Assembly (NCBI RefSeq): GCF_900102745.1
Contig: NZ_FMZF01000003.1
Span: forward strand, 62,001-126,000
DNA length: 64,000 nucleotides
DNA from: Geodermatophilus telluris
GTDB taxonomy: Bacteria > Actinomycetota > Actinomycetes > Mycobacteriales > Geodermatophilaceae
Reading direction: 5' to 3'
This document shows, in pieces, positions 29,150 through 43,811 of the stretch. The translations under genes and the position numbers were made by a program. A model generated the notes under the pieces. The model saw only the letters and a list, made by a program, of their open reading frames with translations. It searched no databases and was not told where the DNA came from. How positions within the stretch are numbered: the first letter of the stretch is position 1; each line of letters begins with the position of its first letter.

Positions 29150-29176
29150 CCCCTCGCCGACGGCCGCGGCGAGGGG
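29150..29176 (+). terminator. Second hairpin in the glgX leader
   Basis: A 10-bp perfect stem (CCCCTCGCCG/CGGCGAGGGG) with a 7-nt loop, 49 bp before the glgX start. Possible attenuator with the hairpin at 29009-29044. Confidence 0.4.
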
Positions 29177-29225
29177 CCGTCGCGTCCCTGAGGTGTGGGA
29201 CGCCCGTGCAGGAGGAAACACTCGA

Positions 29226-34644
<5,419 letters not shown>

Positions 34645-34649
34645 GCCGC

Positions 34650-34680
34650 GCGGCCGCCGGGGGGCTCCCCCGGCGGCCGC
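34650..34680 (+). terminator. Hairpin terminator after the Rpf gene
   Basis: A 14-bp perfect stem (GCGGCCGCCGGGGG and its complement) with a 3-nt loop, 5 bp after the stop. Confidence 0.65.
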
Positions 34681-34754
34681 CGGCCCCGGGGGTTGACGGG
34701 ACTCCCCACGGGCAAGACGGTCCGGTCACCCGCACGACCCCTGGAGGCCCCCGC

Positions 34755-36506
34755 ATGTCCGCACCCGTCGAGTTCGCCGTCTGGGCGCCGGTCCCCGAGC
34801 GGGTCCGGCTGCAGGTCGACGGCGCGGTGCACGAGATGCGCCGCGACGACGCCGGCTGGTGGCGGGCGGAGGTCGAGGCCACGCCGGAGGCCGACTACGG
34901 CTACCTGCTCGGCGACGACGACACCCCCCGGCCCGACCCGCGCTCGCGGCGCCAGCCCGACGGCGTGCACGGGCTGTCCCGCCGCTTCGACCCCTCGGCG
35001 CACGCCTGGGGCGACCGCGCCTGGACCGGCCGCCCGCTGGCCGGCGGCGTCGTCTACGAGCTGCACGTCGGCACCTTCACGCCCGAGGGCACGCTGGACG
35101 CGGCGGTCGAGCGGCTCGACCACCTCGTCGACCTCGGCGTCGACTTCGTCGAGCTGCTGCCGGTCAACGGCTTCGACGGCACCCACAACTGGGGCTACGA
35201 CGGCGTCCTCTGGTACACGGTCCAGGAGAGCTACGGCGGTCCCGCGGCCTACCAGCGCTTCGTCGACGCCTGCCACCAGCGCGGCCTCGGCGTGGTCCAG
35301 GACGTCGTCTACAACCACCTCGGGCCCTCGGGCAACTACCTGCCGCTGTTCATGCCGGTCTTCTCCGAGGGCGGCGCGAACACCTGGGGCGAGTCGGTCA
35401 ACCTGTCCGGCCCCGACTCCGACGAGGTCCGCCGCTACGTCCTGGACAACGCGCTGATGTGGCTGCGCGACATGCACGTCGACGGGCTGCGCCTGGACGC
35501 CGTCCACGCGCTGGTCGACGAGCGGGCCACCCACGTGCTCGAGGAGCTGGCGCAGGAGGTCGACCGGCTGTCGGTCGCCGTCGGCCGGCCGCTGACGCTG
35601 ATCGCCGAGAGCGACCTCAACGACCCCCGCACGGTCACGCCCCGCATCGCCGGCGGCCTGGGCATCTCCGCCCAGTGGAGCGACGACTTCCACCACGCGC
35701 TGCACGCCACGCTCACCGGCGAGGGGCAGGGCTACTACGCCGACTTCGCGGCGGCCGGCCTCGGCGGGCTGGCCAAGACCCTCACCGGCGCCTTCTTCCA
35801 CGACGGCGCCTGGTCGAGCTTCCGCCGCCGCCACCACGGCCGGCCGGTGGACACCGCCGCGCTGCCCGGCTGGAAGTTCCTCGGTTACCTGCAGGACCAC
35901 GACCAGATCGGCAACCGCGCCGTCGGCGACCGCGTCTCGGCGTCGGTGTCGCCCGGCCTGCTCGCCGTGGGCGCGACGCTGGTGCTCACCAGTCCCTTCA
36001 CGCCGATGCTGTTCATGGGCGAGGAGTGGGGCGCCGCCACGCCGTGGCAGTTCTTCACCAGCCACACCGACCCGGAGATCGGCCGGGCCACCGCCGAGGG
36101 GCGCAAGGGCGAGTTCGCCGAGCACGGGTGGGACGCCGACGAGGTGCCCGACCCGCAGGACCCCGAGACGTTCCGGCGCTCGAAGCTGGACTGGTCGGAG
36201 CCCGGGCGGGAGCCGCACGCCCGGCTGCTCGAGGTGCACCGGACGCTGCTGCGGCTGCGCCGGCAGCACCCCGACCTCGTCGACCCCGACCTGTCGGCCG
36301 TGGAGGTCGGCTGGGACGACGACGACCGGCTGCTGGTCGTGCACCGCGGCGCACTGCGGGTGGTGGCCAACCTGGCGGGCGAGCCGCGGGAGGTCGACCT
36401 CGACCGGGCGGCGACCGGCGTGCTGTTCGCCACCGGGGACGCCCCCGGGCTCGACGGGACGACGGTGACCCTGCCGGCGGAGAGCGCCGCCGTCCTGACC
36501 ACCTGA
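34755..36506 (+). CDS. treZ: TreZ, maltooligosyltrehalose trehalohydrolase
   Basis: A 583-residue GH13 enzyme that releases trehalose from maltooligosyltrehalose. N-terminal E-set domain ([15 protein letters not shown]), then [38 protein letters not shown] (nucleophile), [10 protein letters not shown] (acid/base) and [14 protein letters not shown] seven bases before ATG 34755. The stop overlaps the next start by 1 bp (TGATG). Completes the trehalose route begun by glgX-treY. Confidence 0.97.
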   Translation: MSAPVEFAVWAPVPERVRLQVDGAVHEMRRDDAGWWRAEVEATPEADYGYLLGDDDTPRPDPRSRRQPDGVHGLSRRFDPSAHAWGDRAWTGRPLAGGVVYELHVGTFTPEGTLDAAVERLDHLVDLGVDFVELLPVNGFDGTHNWGYDGVLWYTVQESYGGPAAYQRFVDACHQRGLGVVQDVVYNHLGPSGNYLPLFMPVFSEGGANTWGESVNLSGPDSDEVRRYVLDNALMWLRDMHVDGLRLDAVHALVDERATHVLEELAQEVDRLSVAVGRPLTLIAESDLNDPRTVTPRIAGGLGISAQWSDDFHHALHATLTGEGQGYYADFAAAGLGGLAKTLTGAFFHDGAWSSFRRRHHGRPVDTAALPGWKFLGYLQDHDQIGNRAVGDRVSASVSPGLLAVGATLVLTSPFTPMLFMGEEWGAATPWQFFTSHTDPEIGRATAEGRKGEFAEHGWDADEVPDPQDPETFRRSKLDWSEPGREPHARLLEVHRTLLRLRRQHPDLVDPDLSAVEVGWDDDDRLLVVHRGALRVVANLAGEPREVDLDRAATGVLFATGDAPGLDGTTVTLPAESAAVLTT

Positions 36507-37228
36507 TGCGCCGGCTGCACCCCGCCCCCGCGGAGGACCTCTCCGACGACGACCTGGCGGCCGCGTACGCGCTGCCGCCGGGCCGGTCGGTGCGGGTCGA
36601 CTTCGTGACCTCGCTGGACGGCGCGATCACCGTGGACGGCCGCAGCGCGGGGCTCGGCTCCCCCGGCGACGAGCGGGTGTTCCGGGTGCTGCGGGCGCTG
36701 GCCGACGCCGTGCTGGTCGGGCACGGGACGGCCGCCGCCGAGGGCTACCGGCCGGTGGCGGCCGACTCCGCGGTCGGGCGGCTGCGGGCGGCGCTCGGCC
36801 GGCCGGCCACGGCGCCGGTCGTGGTCGTCTCGCGGCGGGCGTCGCCGGCGCCGGGCGACCGGCTGGCCGTCCCCTCGACGGTGCTGGTGACGTGCGCGGC
36901 GGCCGACCCCGACCGCCGCGCCGCGCTGGCCGACGCCGGCGTCGACGTCCTCGTCTGCGGGGACGACGACGTCGACCTGCCGCTGGCGCTCGACCGGCTG
37001 GCCGAGCGGGGCCTGGCGCAGCTGGTCTGCGAGGGCGGCCCGGCGCTGCTCACCTCGGCACTGGCCGCCGGGGTGGTCGACGAGCTGGACCTCACCGTCT
37101 CCCCCGCCCTGGTCGGCGGGGAGAGCCGGCTGGTGACCGCGGCGCTGCCCGGCGTCGTCCGCCCGCGGCTGCTGCAGGTGCTCGAGGAGGACGGCGTCCT
37201 GTTCACCCGCTACGCCGTCGACCGCTAG
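36506..37228 (+). CDS. RibD C-terminal-domain reductase (pyrimidine reductase family)
   Basis: A 240-residue NADPH-dependent reductase of the RibD-C/dihydrofolate-reductase-like fold. Key blocks: VRVDFVTSLDGAITVDGRSAGL, DAVLVGHGTAAAEGYRP and LAQLVCEGGPALLTSAL. Stand-alone RibD-C proteins act in riboflavin or tetrahydromethanopterin-like pathways, but this paralogue has no rib neighbours. Translation is coupled to treZ through TGATG; a link to trehalose metabolism is not obvious. Confidence 0.88.
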   Translation: MRRLHPAPAEDLSDDDLAAAYALPPGRSVRVDFVTSLDGAITVDGRSAGLGSPGDERVFRVLRALADAVLVGHGTAAAEGYRPVAADSAVGRLRAALGRPATAPVVVVSRRASPAPGDRLAVPSTVLVTCAAADPDRRAALADAGVDVLVCGDDDVDLPLALDRLAERGLAQLVCEGGPALLTSALAAGVVDELDLTVSPALVGGESRLVTAALPGVVRPRLLQVLEEDGVLFTRYAVDR

Positions 37229-37253
37229 CGGCTCCCTCGTCCCCCGCGGTGGC

Positions 37254-37640
37254 TCAGCCGAGCAGCCGGACCACGTCGCCGTAGCCGAGCAGCCGCTGGT
37301 CCGCGGTCAGCAGGACGGCGCCCTCCGCCACCGCCTGGGCCACCAGCAGCCGGTCGAACGGGTCGCGGTGCACGTCGGGCAGCTGCTCGACCGCGGCGGC
37401 GTGCTCGGCGGTGACCGGCAGGTGGTCGAGCGCGAGCTCGCGGGTCACCCGTCGCGTCCAGGTCCGGACGTCGGCGCCCACCGACACCTTCCCGAGCCGC
37501 TGCTTGATCGCCAGCTCCCAGAAGCACACCGCCGACGCCAGCCGGCTGTCCGCGTCGGTGAGGAGGCCGGTGTCCGCTCCCAGCCTCTCGGGGGTGGCGG
37601 CGGCCCACAGCAGCACGTGGGTGTCGAGGAGGACCCTCAC
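37254..37640 (-). CDS. vapC: VapC-type PIN-domain toxin
   Basis: A 128-residue PIN ribonuclease. Acidic metal-binding residues are visible in LLDTHVLLWA (D6), FWELAIKQRLGKV (Glu) and HRDPFDRLLVAQA (Asp). Probably a Mg2+-dependent endoribonuclease kept inactive by the antitoxin. Its ATG overlaps the antitoxin stop by 4 bp. Converges on the RibD-like gene. Confidence 0.92.
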   Translation of the reverse strand: MRVLLDTHVLLWAAATPERLGADTGLLTDADSRLASAVCFWELAIKQRLGKVSVGADVRTWTRRVTRELALDHLPVTAEHAAAVEQLPDVHRDPFDRLLVAQAVAEGAVLLTADQRLLGYGDVVRLLG

Positions 37641-37870
37641 TCCTCTCCCTCGAAGGCGCGCTGCAGGTCCCCGGGGAGGTCGTCGAAGTCGTCGGCGACC
37701 CAGACGTTGCCGCGGTCGAACCCGAGGTCCGGCGTCCGCGGGGTCGGACCGACCAGCCGGGCGACCACGCGGCCGCGGTTGGTGATCTCGACCTCCTCAC
37801 CGGCGGCCACCTGCTCGAGGAGACGTGACAGGTGCGTCTTCGCCTCGTGCACCCCGACCGACACCGTCAT
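37637..37870 (-). CDS. vapB: Phd/YefM-type antitoxin (VapB role)
   Basis: A 77-residue antitoxin: an N-terminal Phd fold (VGVHEAKTHLSRLLEQVAAGEEVEI, RGRVVARLV) and an acidic C-terminal tail (DFDDLPGDLQRAFEGEE) expected to wrap the PIN toxin. Leaderless start: TAGACT lies 7 nt before ATG 37870. Usually autoregulates its operon. Confidence 0.9.
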   Translation of the reverse strand: MTVSVGVHEAKTHLSRLLEQVAAGEEVEITNRGRVVARLVGPTPRTPDLGFDRGNVWVADDFDDLPGDLQRAFEGEE

Positions 37871-37877
37871 GCCACTT

Positions 37878-37883
37878 AGTCTA
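37878..37883 (-). promoter_or_regulatory. -10 box TAGACT for the vapBC pair
   Basis: TAGACT on the minus strand, seven bases before ATG 37870; leaderless arrangement. The surrounding CTCAGTAGACTAAGTGG is partly palindromic and may be the antitoxin's operator. Confidence 0.5.
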
Positions 37884-38044
37884 CTGAGCTGGTCATCTCC
37901 TCGGCGCCTCGTCGCGACGCAGGACTCCCGTGGGGGTGGCCGGGGGCTCAGATGGGGGTCGGCGCCCCATGTCCGCGGGCCGGGCCGTCCCTAGCGTCGT
38001 CGCCGTGCCCGCCGACGAGGCGGGCCGGCGCTCCAGGAGGAGAC

Positions 38045-38407
38045 ATGAGCAAGGCCGTCGTCAGTCTGGCCACCGGTCTGGAGGACCCCGAGAAGGTCAC
38101 CGTCGCGATGCTCATGGCGGTCGGCGCCGCCGAGACCGGCCGGGAGACCGTGGTGTTCGCCGCCAAGGAGGCGGTGCGCCTCGCCGTGGAGGGCACCGCC
38201 GTCGGGACCGCCTGCACCGGCTGCCCACCGCTGGCCTCGCTGCTGGACCGCTTCACCGCCGCGGGCGGGCGCTGGTTCGTCTGCCCCATCTGCTTCGAGG
38301 CCAAGCAGCTCGACGCCGGGCAGCTCGTGAAGGGCGCCGAGCTCGCCGGCACCGTCCCGCTGTGGAACTGGATCGGCGACGAGGGCGCCACGACCTTCAG
38401 CTACTGA
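38045..38407 (+). CDS. DsrE/F-like family protein
   Basis: A 120-residue DsrE-fold protein (KAVVSLATGLEDPEKVTVAMLMAV, ETVVFAAKEAVRLAV). Cys occurs in ACTGCPP and in VCPICFEAKQL, the position used for persulfide transfer in some DsrE proteins. A sulfur-relay or redox role is possible but not shown. GGAGGAG precedes ATG 38045; TAGCGT at 37992-37997 is a -10 candidate. Its 3' end overlaps the LuxR gene by 11 bp in a convergent arrangement. Confidence 0.85.
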   Translation: MSKAVVSLATGLEDPEKVTVAMLMAVGAAETGRETVVFAAKEAVRLAVEGTAVGTACTGCPPLASLLDRFTAAGGRWFVCPICFEAKQLDAGQLVKGAELAGTVPLWNWIGDEGATTFSY

Positions 38408-40955
38408 GCAGCCCCAGCTCGCCGGCCCGGCGGACCGCCTCCCGTCGGCCGTCGACCCCGAGCCGGCCGAGGACCGCGGTGACGTGGTGCTCGGCCGTCC
38501 GCGGGGAGACCACCAGGCGCGCCGCGATCTCGGCGTTGGTGAGCCCCTCGGCGAGCAGCCGCAGGACCTGCTCCTGGCGGGCGGTCAGCCCGGCCGGGTG
38601 CGCGCGGGTGGTGCCGCGGCGGCCGTGCCGGACGGGCAGGCCGAGGGCCCGCATCCGCCGGGCGACCCGCGCGGCCAGCGGCGCGGCGCCGAGCAGGCGG
38701 GCGGTCTCCAGCGCCTCGGCCAGCGCGGCGGGGTCGTCGAGGGCGGACAGGCACAGCGCGCGGTCGTAGGACCAGCCGACGGCGCCGAACGCGTCGGCGG
38801 CGGCGCGCCAGTCGCCGGCGAGCACCGCCCGGTGCGGGGCCGCGGCCCGGGTGCGCCGCTCGACCGGGCAGCCGGCCACCGCGGCCCAGGCGGTCATCCG
38901 CACGCCGCCCCACCCGGCCCAGTCGGTGGCCCGGGCGAGCGCGTCCACCCGGCGGACCCGGGCCACCGGCATCGGCGCCCCGTGCAGCAGCGCGTGCTCC
39001 ACCTCCAGCTCGAGCACCGGCTCGATGCGCTGCATCTCGGCAGTGGCCCAGGCCTGCGCGGCGACGTCGGCCAGGCGGGTGGCCGCGTCGTCGTCGCCCC
39101 GGCGGACGGCGATCTCGGCGAGCACGGTCTTGGCCAGGATCTGGTTCACCGTCACGCCCCGGTCCAGCTGGGCCCGGGCGACCCGCTCGGCGGCCGCCCA
39201 GTCCCCCGCGCGCCCCCGCAGCCAGGCGAGCGTGACCTCCGCGTACTCGCCCAGGGCGTCGACCTCGTGCTGCCGGGCGTGGGCCAGCGCCCGCTCCGCC
39301 GCGCGCCGTGCCTCCGCGGGACGCACCCACAGCAGCTCCGACCACGCCCAGCAGATGAGCGCGCGCACCGCCTCGTGGGCGTCGCCGGCGGCGTCGGCGG
39401 CCGCGAACGCCTGCTCGAGGGTGGCGGTGTCGTCGGGGTCCCGGGTCGCCCGGACCTTGCCGGTGTTGACCAGCGCGTGCGCGTGGGTGGACCGGTCGCC
39501 GACCCGCAGCGCCAGGTCCGCCGCCCGGCCCGACCACGCCAGCGCCTCCTCCGAGCGGCCGGCGAGCATCGCGAGCTGCCCGACGACGCTGCACGCCCGG
39601 GCCAGCTCGGCGGTCTGCCCCAGCGGCTCGAGCAGCGCGACGGCCGCGCGGGCCTCCCGCTCGGCGGCCGCGCCGTCCCCGGCGTACCAGTGCAGCCGGG
39701 AGCGGACCCGCGCGCACCGCCCGAGCCCCTCGCGGTCGCCGGTGTCCCGGTGGGCCGCGGTCGCCGCGTCGACGGCCTCCCGCGCCTCGGGTATCCGCCC
39801 GGCCAGGTACGCCGTCCCCGCCAGCTCCTCGTACAGCGCCGCCCGCTGTGCGACGGGCAGCGAGCCGGCCAGCGGCAGCGCCCGCCGGAAGTGGGCCAGC
39901 GCCTCCCGGTTCGCCCCGGCCGCCGCCGCGCTGCGGGCCGCCGGCAGCGCGGCCGCGGCGAGGGCCGCGGCATCGCCGGCGGCCTCGGCGTGGTGCACCA
40001 GGTCGGCCGGGTCCGCACCGAGCCGCTGCAGGGCGGCGAGCACGGTGGCGTGCAGCCGCCGGCGGTCGGCGGCGGTGAGCCCGTCGGCGACGGCGGTGCG
40101 GGCGAGCTCGTGCCGGAAGGCGACCCACCCGCGCTCCACGCGCAGCAGCCCGGCCCGCTCGGGCTCGGCCGCGGCCGCCGCCCACCCGGGCAGGGCCGCG
40201 TCGAGCACGTCGGTGCCGGTGCGACCGGGGACGACCGAGACCAGCTCGACCAGCGCCCGGGCGCCGGGTCGCAGGGCGGCCACCCGGCCGGCGACGGCGT
40301 CGCGCACCGACGGCGGCACCCCGTCCGCCGCCGCGCCGGCCAGCTCGGTGACGAGGAACGGGTTGCCGCCGGTCAGCGCGTGCACCCGGTCGGCGCGCTC
40401 GCCCACGAGCTCGGCCACCGCCGCCCGGGACAGCGGGACGAGCGGCACCCGGGTCACCGAGCGCGGGGGCAGCACGGCCAGCGCCCGGCGCAGCGGCGCC
40501 CCGGCGTCGACCTCGCCGTCCCGGTAGGTCAGCACGAGGACGGCGGGCAGGGCGGGCACCCTCCGGCCGACGGTGCGGACGGCGTCCACCGTGGCGTCGT
40601 CCGCCCAGTGCACGTCCTCGAGCACCAGCACCGTGGGCGCGGGCCCGGCCAGCTCGGCGAGCAGGTGGTCGTGCACCGCCGGGGCGGCCCGGTCGGCGAG
40701 CGCCTCGGCCAGCGGGCCGCCGACGGCGCCGGCGACGTCGCGCAGGGCGCCGAAGGGGCGGGGGGTGGTCAGGTCGTCGCACTGGCCGGTCAGCACCCGG
40801 ACGCCCGGCAGCCGTCCGGCCAGACCGCCCACGAGCGCGGTCTTGCCGATGCCAGGCTCGCCGGTCACCAGCACGACGCTCCCCCGGCCGCCCGCTGCCG
40901 CGCGGGCGGCCGCGGCGAGCAGGGCCAGCGGCTCCTCCCGCTCGAGCAGGCGCAC
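38397..40955 (-). CDS. LuxR-family ATP-binding regulator (LAL/MalT type)
   Basis: An 852-residue large LuxR regulator. N-terminal AAA/NACHT-like ATPase with Walker A TGEPGIGKTA (about residues 36-45) and Walker B VLVLEDVHWAD; a central TPR-like region of Ala/Arg-rich helices; C-terminal LuxR HTH (LTARQEQVLRLLAEGLTNAEIAARLVVSPR). LAL regulators respond to ligands or nucleotides and control catabolic or secondary-metabolite genes. The start is placed at GTG 40955 because TAGCGT lies 7 nt upstream. Target genes are unknown. Confidence 0.93.
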   Translation of the reverse strand: MRLLEREEPLALLAAAARAAAGGRGSVVLVTGEPGIGKTALVGGLAGRLPGVRVLTGQCDDLTTPRPFGALRDVAGAVGGPLAEALADRAAPAVHDHLLAELAGPAPTVLVLEDVHWADDATVDAVRTVGRRVPALPAVLVLTYRDGEVDAGAPLRRALAVLPPRSVTRVPLVPLSRAAVAELVGERADRVHALTGGNPFLVTELAGAAADGVPPSVRDAVAGRVAALRPGARALVELVSVVPGRTGTDVLDAALPGWAAAAAEPERAGLLRVERGWVAFRHELARTAVADGLTAADRRRLHATVLAALQRLGADPADLVHHAEAAGDAAALAAAALPAARSAAAAGANREALAHFRRALPLAGSLPVAQRAALYEELAGTAYLAGRIPEAREAVDAATAAHRDTGDREGLGRCARVRSRLHWYAGDGAAAEREARAAVALLEPLGQTAELARACSVVGQLAMLAGRSEEALAWSGRAADLALRVGDRSTHAHALVNTGKVRATRDPDDTATLEQAFAAADAAGDAHEAVRALICWAWSELLWVRPAEARRAAERALAHARQHEVDALGEYAEVTLAWLRGRAGDWAAAERVARAQLDRGVTVNQILAKTVLAEIAVRRGDDDAATRLADVAAQAWATAEMQRIEPVLELEVEHALLHGAPMPVARVRRVDALARATDWAGWGGVRMTAWAAVAGCPVERRTRAAAPHRAVLAGDWRAAADAFGAVGWSYDRALCLSALDDPAALAEALETARLLGAAPLAARVARRMRALGLPVRHGRRGTTRAHPAGLTARQEQVLRLLAEGLTNAEIAARLVVSPRTAEHHVTAVLGRLGVDGRREAVRRAGELGLLSS

Positions 40956-40962
40956 GGGACGG

Positions 40963-40968
40963 ACGCTA
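40963..40968 (-). promoter_or_regulatory. -10 box TAGCGT for the LuxR gene
   Basis: TAGCGT on the minus strand, seven bases before GTG 40955, giving a leaderless message. Confidence 0.5.
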
Positions 40969-41062
40969 GTGACCCGCGGCCCGTCCGGGGACCCCGCGCC
41001 GCGCCACCCGTCCGGTCGACGCCGTCGTGTCCGCCCCCTCCCCCGCTGGTTCACTGACCGGC

Positions 41063-42130
41063 ATGGACCTGCCCCTCCTGCCGCCGGTGAAGCCGATGCT
41101 GGCGAAGGCCGTCACGCGGCTGCCCACCGACGACGGCCTGTTCTACGAGCCCAAGTGGGACGGGTTCCGCTGCATCGTCTTCCGCGACGGCGACGAGGTG
41201 GAGCTGGGCAGCCGCAACGAGCGCCCGCTGACCCGCTACTTCCCGGAGGTCGTCGCCGCGGTCAAGGAGGCGCTGCCCGAGCGCTGCGTCGTCGACGGCG
41301 AGATCGTCGTCCCGCAGGGCGACCGGTTGCACTTCGAGTCGCTGCTGCAGCGCATCCACCCCGCGAAGTCGCGGGTCGACCTGCTGGCCGAGCAGACGCC
41401 GGCGCACTTCGTCGCCTTCGACCTGCTGGCGCTGGGCGACGAGTCGCTGCTGGAGACGCCCTTCGCCGAGCGGCAGGCCCGGCTGCACGACGCGGTCCGG
41501 TCCACCGAGCGGGTGCACGTCACCGCCGTGACCCGCGACGTGGCGACGGCGCAGCGCTGGTTCGAGGAGTTCGAGGGCGCGGGCCTCGACGGCGTCGTCG
41601 CCAAGGCCCCCGACCTGCCCTACGGCCCCGACCAGCGGCTGATGGTCAAGGTCAAGCACGTCCGCACCGCCGACTGCGTGGTCGCCGGGTTCCGCTGGCA
41701 CAAGAGCGGGCCGGTCGTCGGCTCGCTGCTGCTGGGCCTCTACGACGACGGCGGGCTGCAGCACATCGGCGTCGCGGCGTCCTTCCCGATGGCCCGGCGC
41801 GCCGAGCTGGTCGAGCAGCTCGCGCCCTACCGCGCCGACGCGCTCGACGGGCACCCGTGGCAGGACTGGGCCAACGCTGAGGTGCAGGAGAACGGCGAGC
41901 ACCGGATGCCGGGCGCGCAGAGCCGCTGGAACGCGAAGAAGGACCTGTCCTGGGTGCCGCTGCGGCCCGAGCTCGTCGTCGAGGTCAAGTACGACCAGCT
42001 GGAGGGGCGGCGGCTGCGGCACACCGGCCAGTTCCTGCGCTGGCGGCCCGACCGCGAGCCGCGCAGCTGCACCTACGACCAGCTCGAGGTGCCGGTCCGC
42101 TACGACCTCGCCGAGGTGTTCTCCGGGTGA
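41063..42130 (+). CDS. ligC: LigC-type ATP-dependent DNA ligase
   Basis: A 355-residue ATP-dependent ligase. It starts MDLPLLPPVKPMLAK as in mycobacterial LigC. Adenylation Lys31 lies in EPKWDGFR (motif I), then LGSRNERP, DGEIVVP, FVAFDLLAL, GLDGVVAKAP and VKVKHVRTADCVVAGF, with an OB domain after residue ~220. LigC works with the adjacent primase-polymerase in short-gap repair in mycobacteria. The gene pair here is split by a peptidase gene. ATG 41063 fits the family start; an upstream ATG at 41027 is unlikely. Confidence 0.94.
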   Translation: MDLPLLPPVKPMLAKAVTRLPTDDGLFYEPKWDGFRCIVFRDGDEVELGSRNERPLTRYFPEVVAAVKEALPERCVVDGEIVVPQGDRLHFESLLQRIHPAKSRVDLLAEQTPAHFVAFDLLALGDESLLETPFAERQARLHDAVRSTERVHVTAVTRDVATAQRWFEEFEGAGLDGVVAKAPDLPYGPDQRLMVKVKHVRTADCVVAGFRWHKSGPVVGSLLLGLYDDGGLQHIGVAASFPMARRAELVEQLAPYRADALDGHPWQDWANAEVQENGEHRMPGAQSRWNAKKDLSWVPLRPELVVEVKYDQLEGRRLRHTGQFLRWRPDREPRSCTYDQLEVPVRYDLAEVFSG

Positions 42131-42170
42131 GAGGCCTGCCACGACGGCGGCACGCGCGGAGCGGGCCTTC

Positions 42171-42176
42171 TAGCCT
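42171..42176 (+). promoter_or_regulatory. -10 box TAGCCT before the lipoprotein gene
   Basis: TAGCCT, seven bases before ATG 42184: a leaderless start, implying that the peptidase gene has its own promoter inside the ligC-polymerase cluster. Confidence 0.5.
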
Positions 42177-42183
42177 CGGGATC

Positions 42184-43758
42184 ATGCGTCTGCGCCGCGG
42201 CCTGTTCGCCGCCTCGACCGGACTGCTCCTCGCGGTCACCGGCTGCACCTCCTTCTCCTCCTCCTTCTCCGGGTCGACGTCGTCCTCGGGGTCGTCGTCC
42301 GCGGAGAGCGCCCCGGCCGAGGCGGAGGCCGCGCCGATCACCTGGACCGACTGCGACGCCCAGATCACCGAGCTCATCGCCGGGACGCCGGGCAGCGAGC
42401 GCGACCTCGCCTTCGAGTGCGGCCGCACCGAGGTGCCCATCGACCACGACGAGCCCGAGGGCGACGCGCTGCCGCTGTTCCTGGTCCGCGCGAAGCTGGC
42501 CGGCCAGACCGACCGGATCGGGTCGCTGCTGGTGAACCCGGGTGGGCCCGGCAGCTCGGGCGCCGACGCCGCGCTGAGCCTGGCGCTGTCGCTGCCCGAG
42601 GACGTGCTGCGCCGCTTCGACCTGGTCGGCTTCGACCCGCGCGGGGTGGGCCTGTCGACGCCGGTCGAGTGCATCCCCGACGAGCTCAAGGACCGCTCGC
42701 TGGCCACCGAGCCGCGGCCGACGACGCAGGAGCAGATGGACGAGGTGCTGGCGCTGACCGACGAGGTCGCCGCCGGCTGCGAGGACGAGTACGGCGAGGC
42801 GCTGGGCACCTTCAACACCGTCGACACCGCCCGCGACATGGACCTGCTGCGCGAGTCGCTCGGCGACGAGCAGCTGACCTACCTCGGCTACTCCTACGGC
42901 ACCACCCTGGGCTCGACCTACGCCGAGCTCTTCCCCGACCGGGTGCGCGCGCTGGTGCTCGACGCCGCGGTCGACCCCGACAGCGACGAGCAGGCCGACG
43001 CCGAGGCCTCGGCCGCGGGCCTGGAGGCCGGCTTCGACGCCTTCGCGGCCAACTGCACCGGCCTGGTCTCCGGCTGCCCCCTCGGCGGCGACCCGCGGCG
43101 CTTCGTCGAGGACCTGCTCGCCGCGACCGCCGCGAACCCGATCGCCAGCAGCGTCCCGGGCGAGACCCGGACCGCGACGCCGGGCGTCGTGCTGACCGCC
43201 GTGCTGTCGGCGATGTACGACCCGGGCTCGTGGCCGCAGCTGTCCCAGGGCCTGGCCGCGGCCAGCACCGGCGACGCCGCCGGCCTGTTCTCCCTCGCCG
43301 ACGCCTACAACGGCCGGCTCGACGACGGCACCTACACGAACCTGCAGGACGCCAACCTGGCGATCAACTGCGCCGACCTGCCCGAGGACGAGGCGTTCTC
43401 CGAGGAGCAGGTGCTGCAGCTGGCGCAGGACTGGGGGCAGCGCTACCCGCTGTTCGGGGCCGGCGCGGCCGCCGGCCTCTACACGTGCGGCGCGTGGGAC
43501 GCCCCGCGCACCCCGCTGCCGGAGCGGGACGCCGACGGCAGCGCGCCGGTGCTCGTCGTCGGCAACCAGGGAGACCCGGTGACGCCGCTGCCCGGCGCCG
43601 TCGACCTGGCCGAGGACCTCGACGCCGGCGTGCTGCTGACCTGGCAGGGCCAGGGGCACACCGCCTACCCCAAGACGCCGTGCGTCACCGACGCGGTCAA
43701 CGCCTACCTGATCGACCTGGTGGTGCCGCAGGACGGGCTGACCTGCCCCGCCGCCTGA
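42184..43758 (+). CDS. Secreted lipoprotein peptidase (tripeptidyl aminopeptidase, alpha/beta hydrolase)
   Basis: A 524-residue exported hydrolase of the S33/SlpD-E family. A lipobox (AVTGC, Cys21) follows a short signal peptide, then a Ser/Gly linker. Triad: Ser in GYSYGTTLG, Asp in GNQGDPVTP, His in QGQGHTAYP. The oxyanion block is VNPGGPGSSG. Two Cys pairs (NCTG, SGCP) may form disulfides. It trims N-terminal tripeptides outside the membrane. Probably leaderless; it lies 53 bp from the genes on either side. Confidence 0.94.
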   Translation: MRLRRGLFAASTGLLLAVTGCTSFSSSFSGSTSSSGSSSAESAPAEAEAAPITWTDCDAQITELIAGTPGSERDLAFECGRTEVPIDHDEPEGDALPLFLVRAKLAGQTDRIGSLLVNPGGPGSSGADAALSLALSLPEDVLRRFDLVGFDPRGVGLSTPVECIPDELKDRSLATEPRPTTQEQMDEVLALTDEVAAGCEDEYGEALGTFNTVDTARDMDLLRESLGDEQLTYLGYSYGTTLGSTYAELFPDRVRALVLDAAVDPDSDEQADAEASAAGLEAGFDAFAANCTGLVSGCPLGGDPRRFVEDLLAATAANPIASSVPGETRTATPGVVLTAVLSAMYDPGSWPQLSQGLAAASTGDAAGLFSLADAYNGRLDDGTYTNLQDANLAINCADLPEDEAFSEEQVLQLAQDWGQRYPLFGAGAAAGLYTCGAWDAPRTPLPERDADGSAPVLVVGNQGDPVTPLPGAVDLAEDLDAGVLLTWQGQGHTAYPKTPCVTDAVNAYLIDLVVPQDGLTCPAA

Positions 43759-43811
43759 TCCCCTGCCCCCCTGACCCCCTCCCGACCCGCCGTGCCCGAG
43801 ACGAGGAGCCC

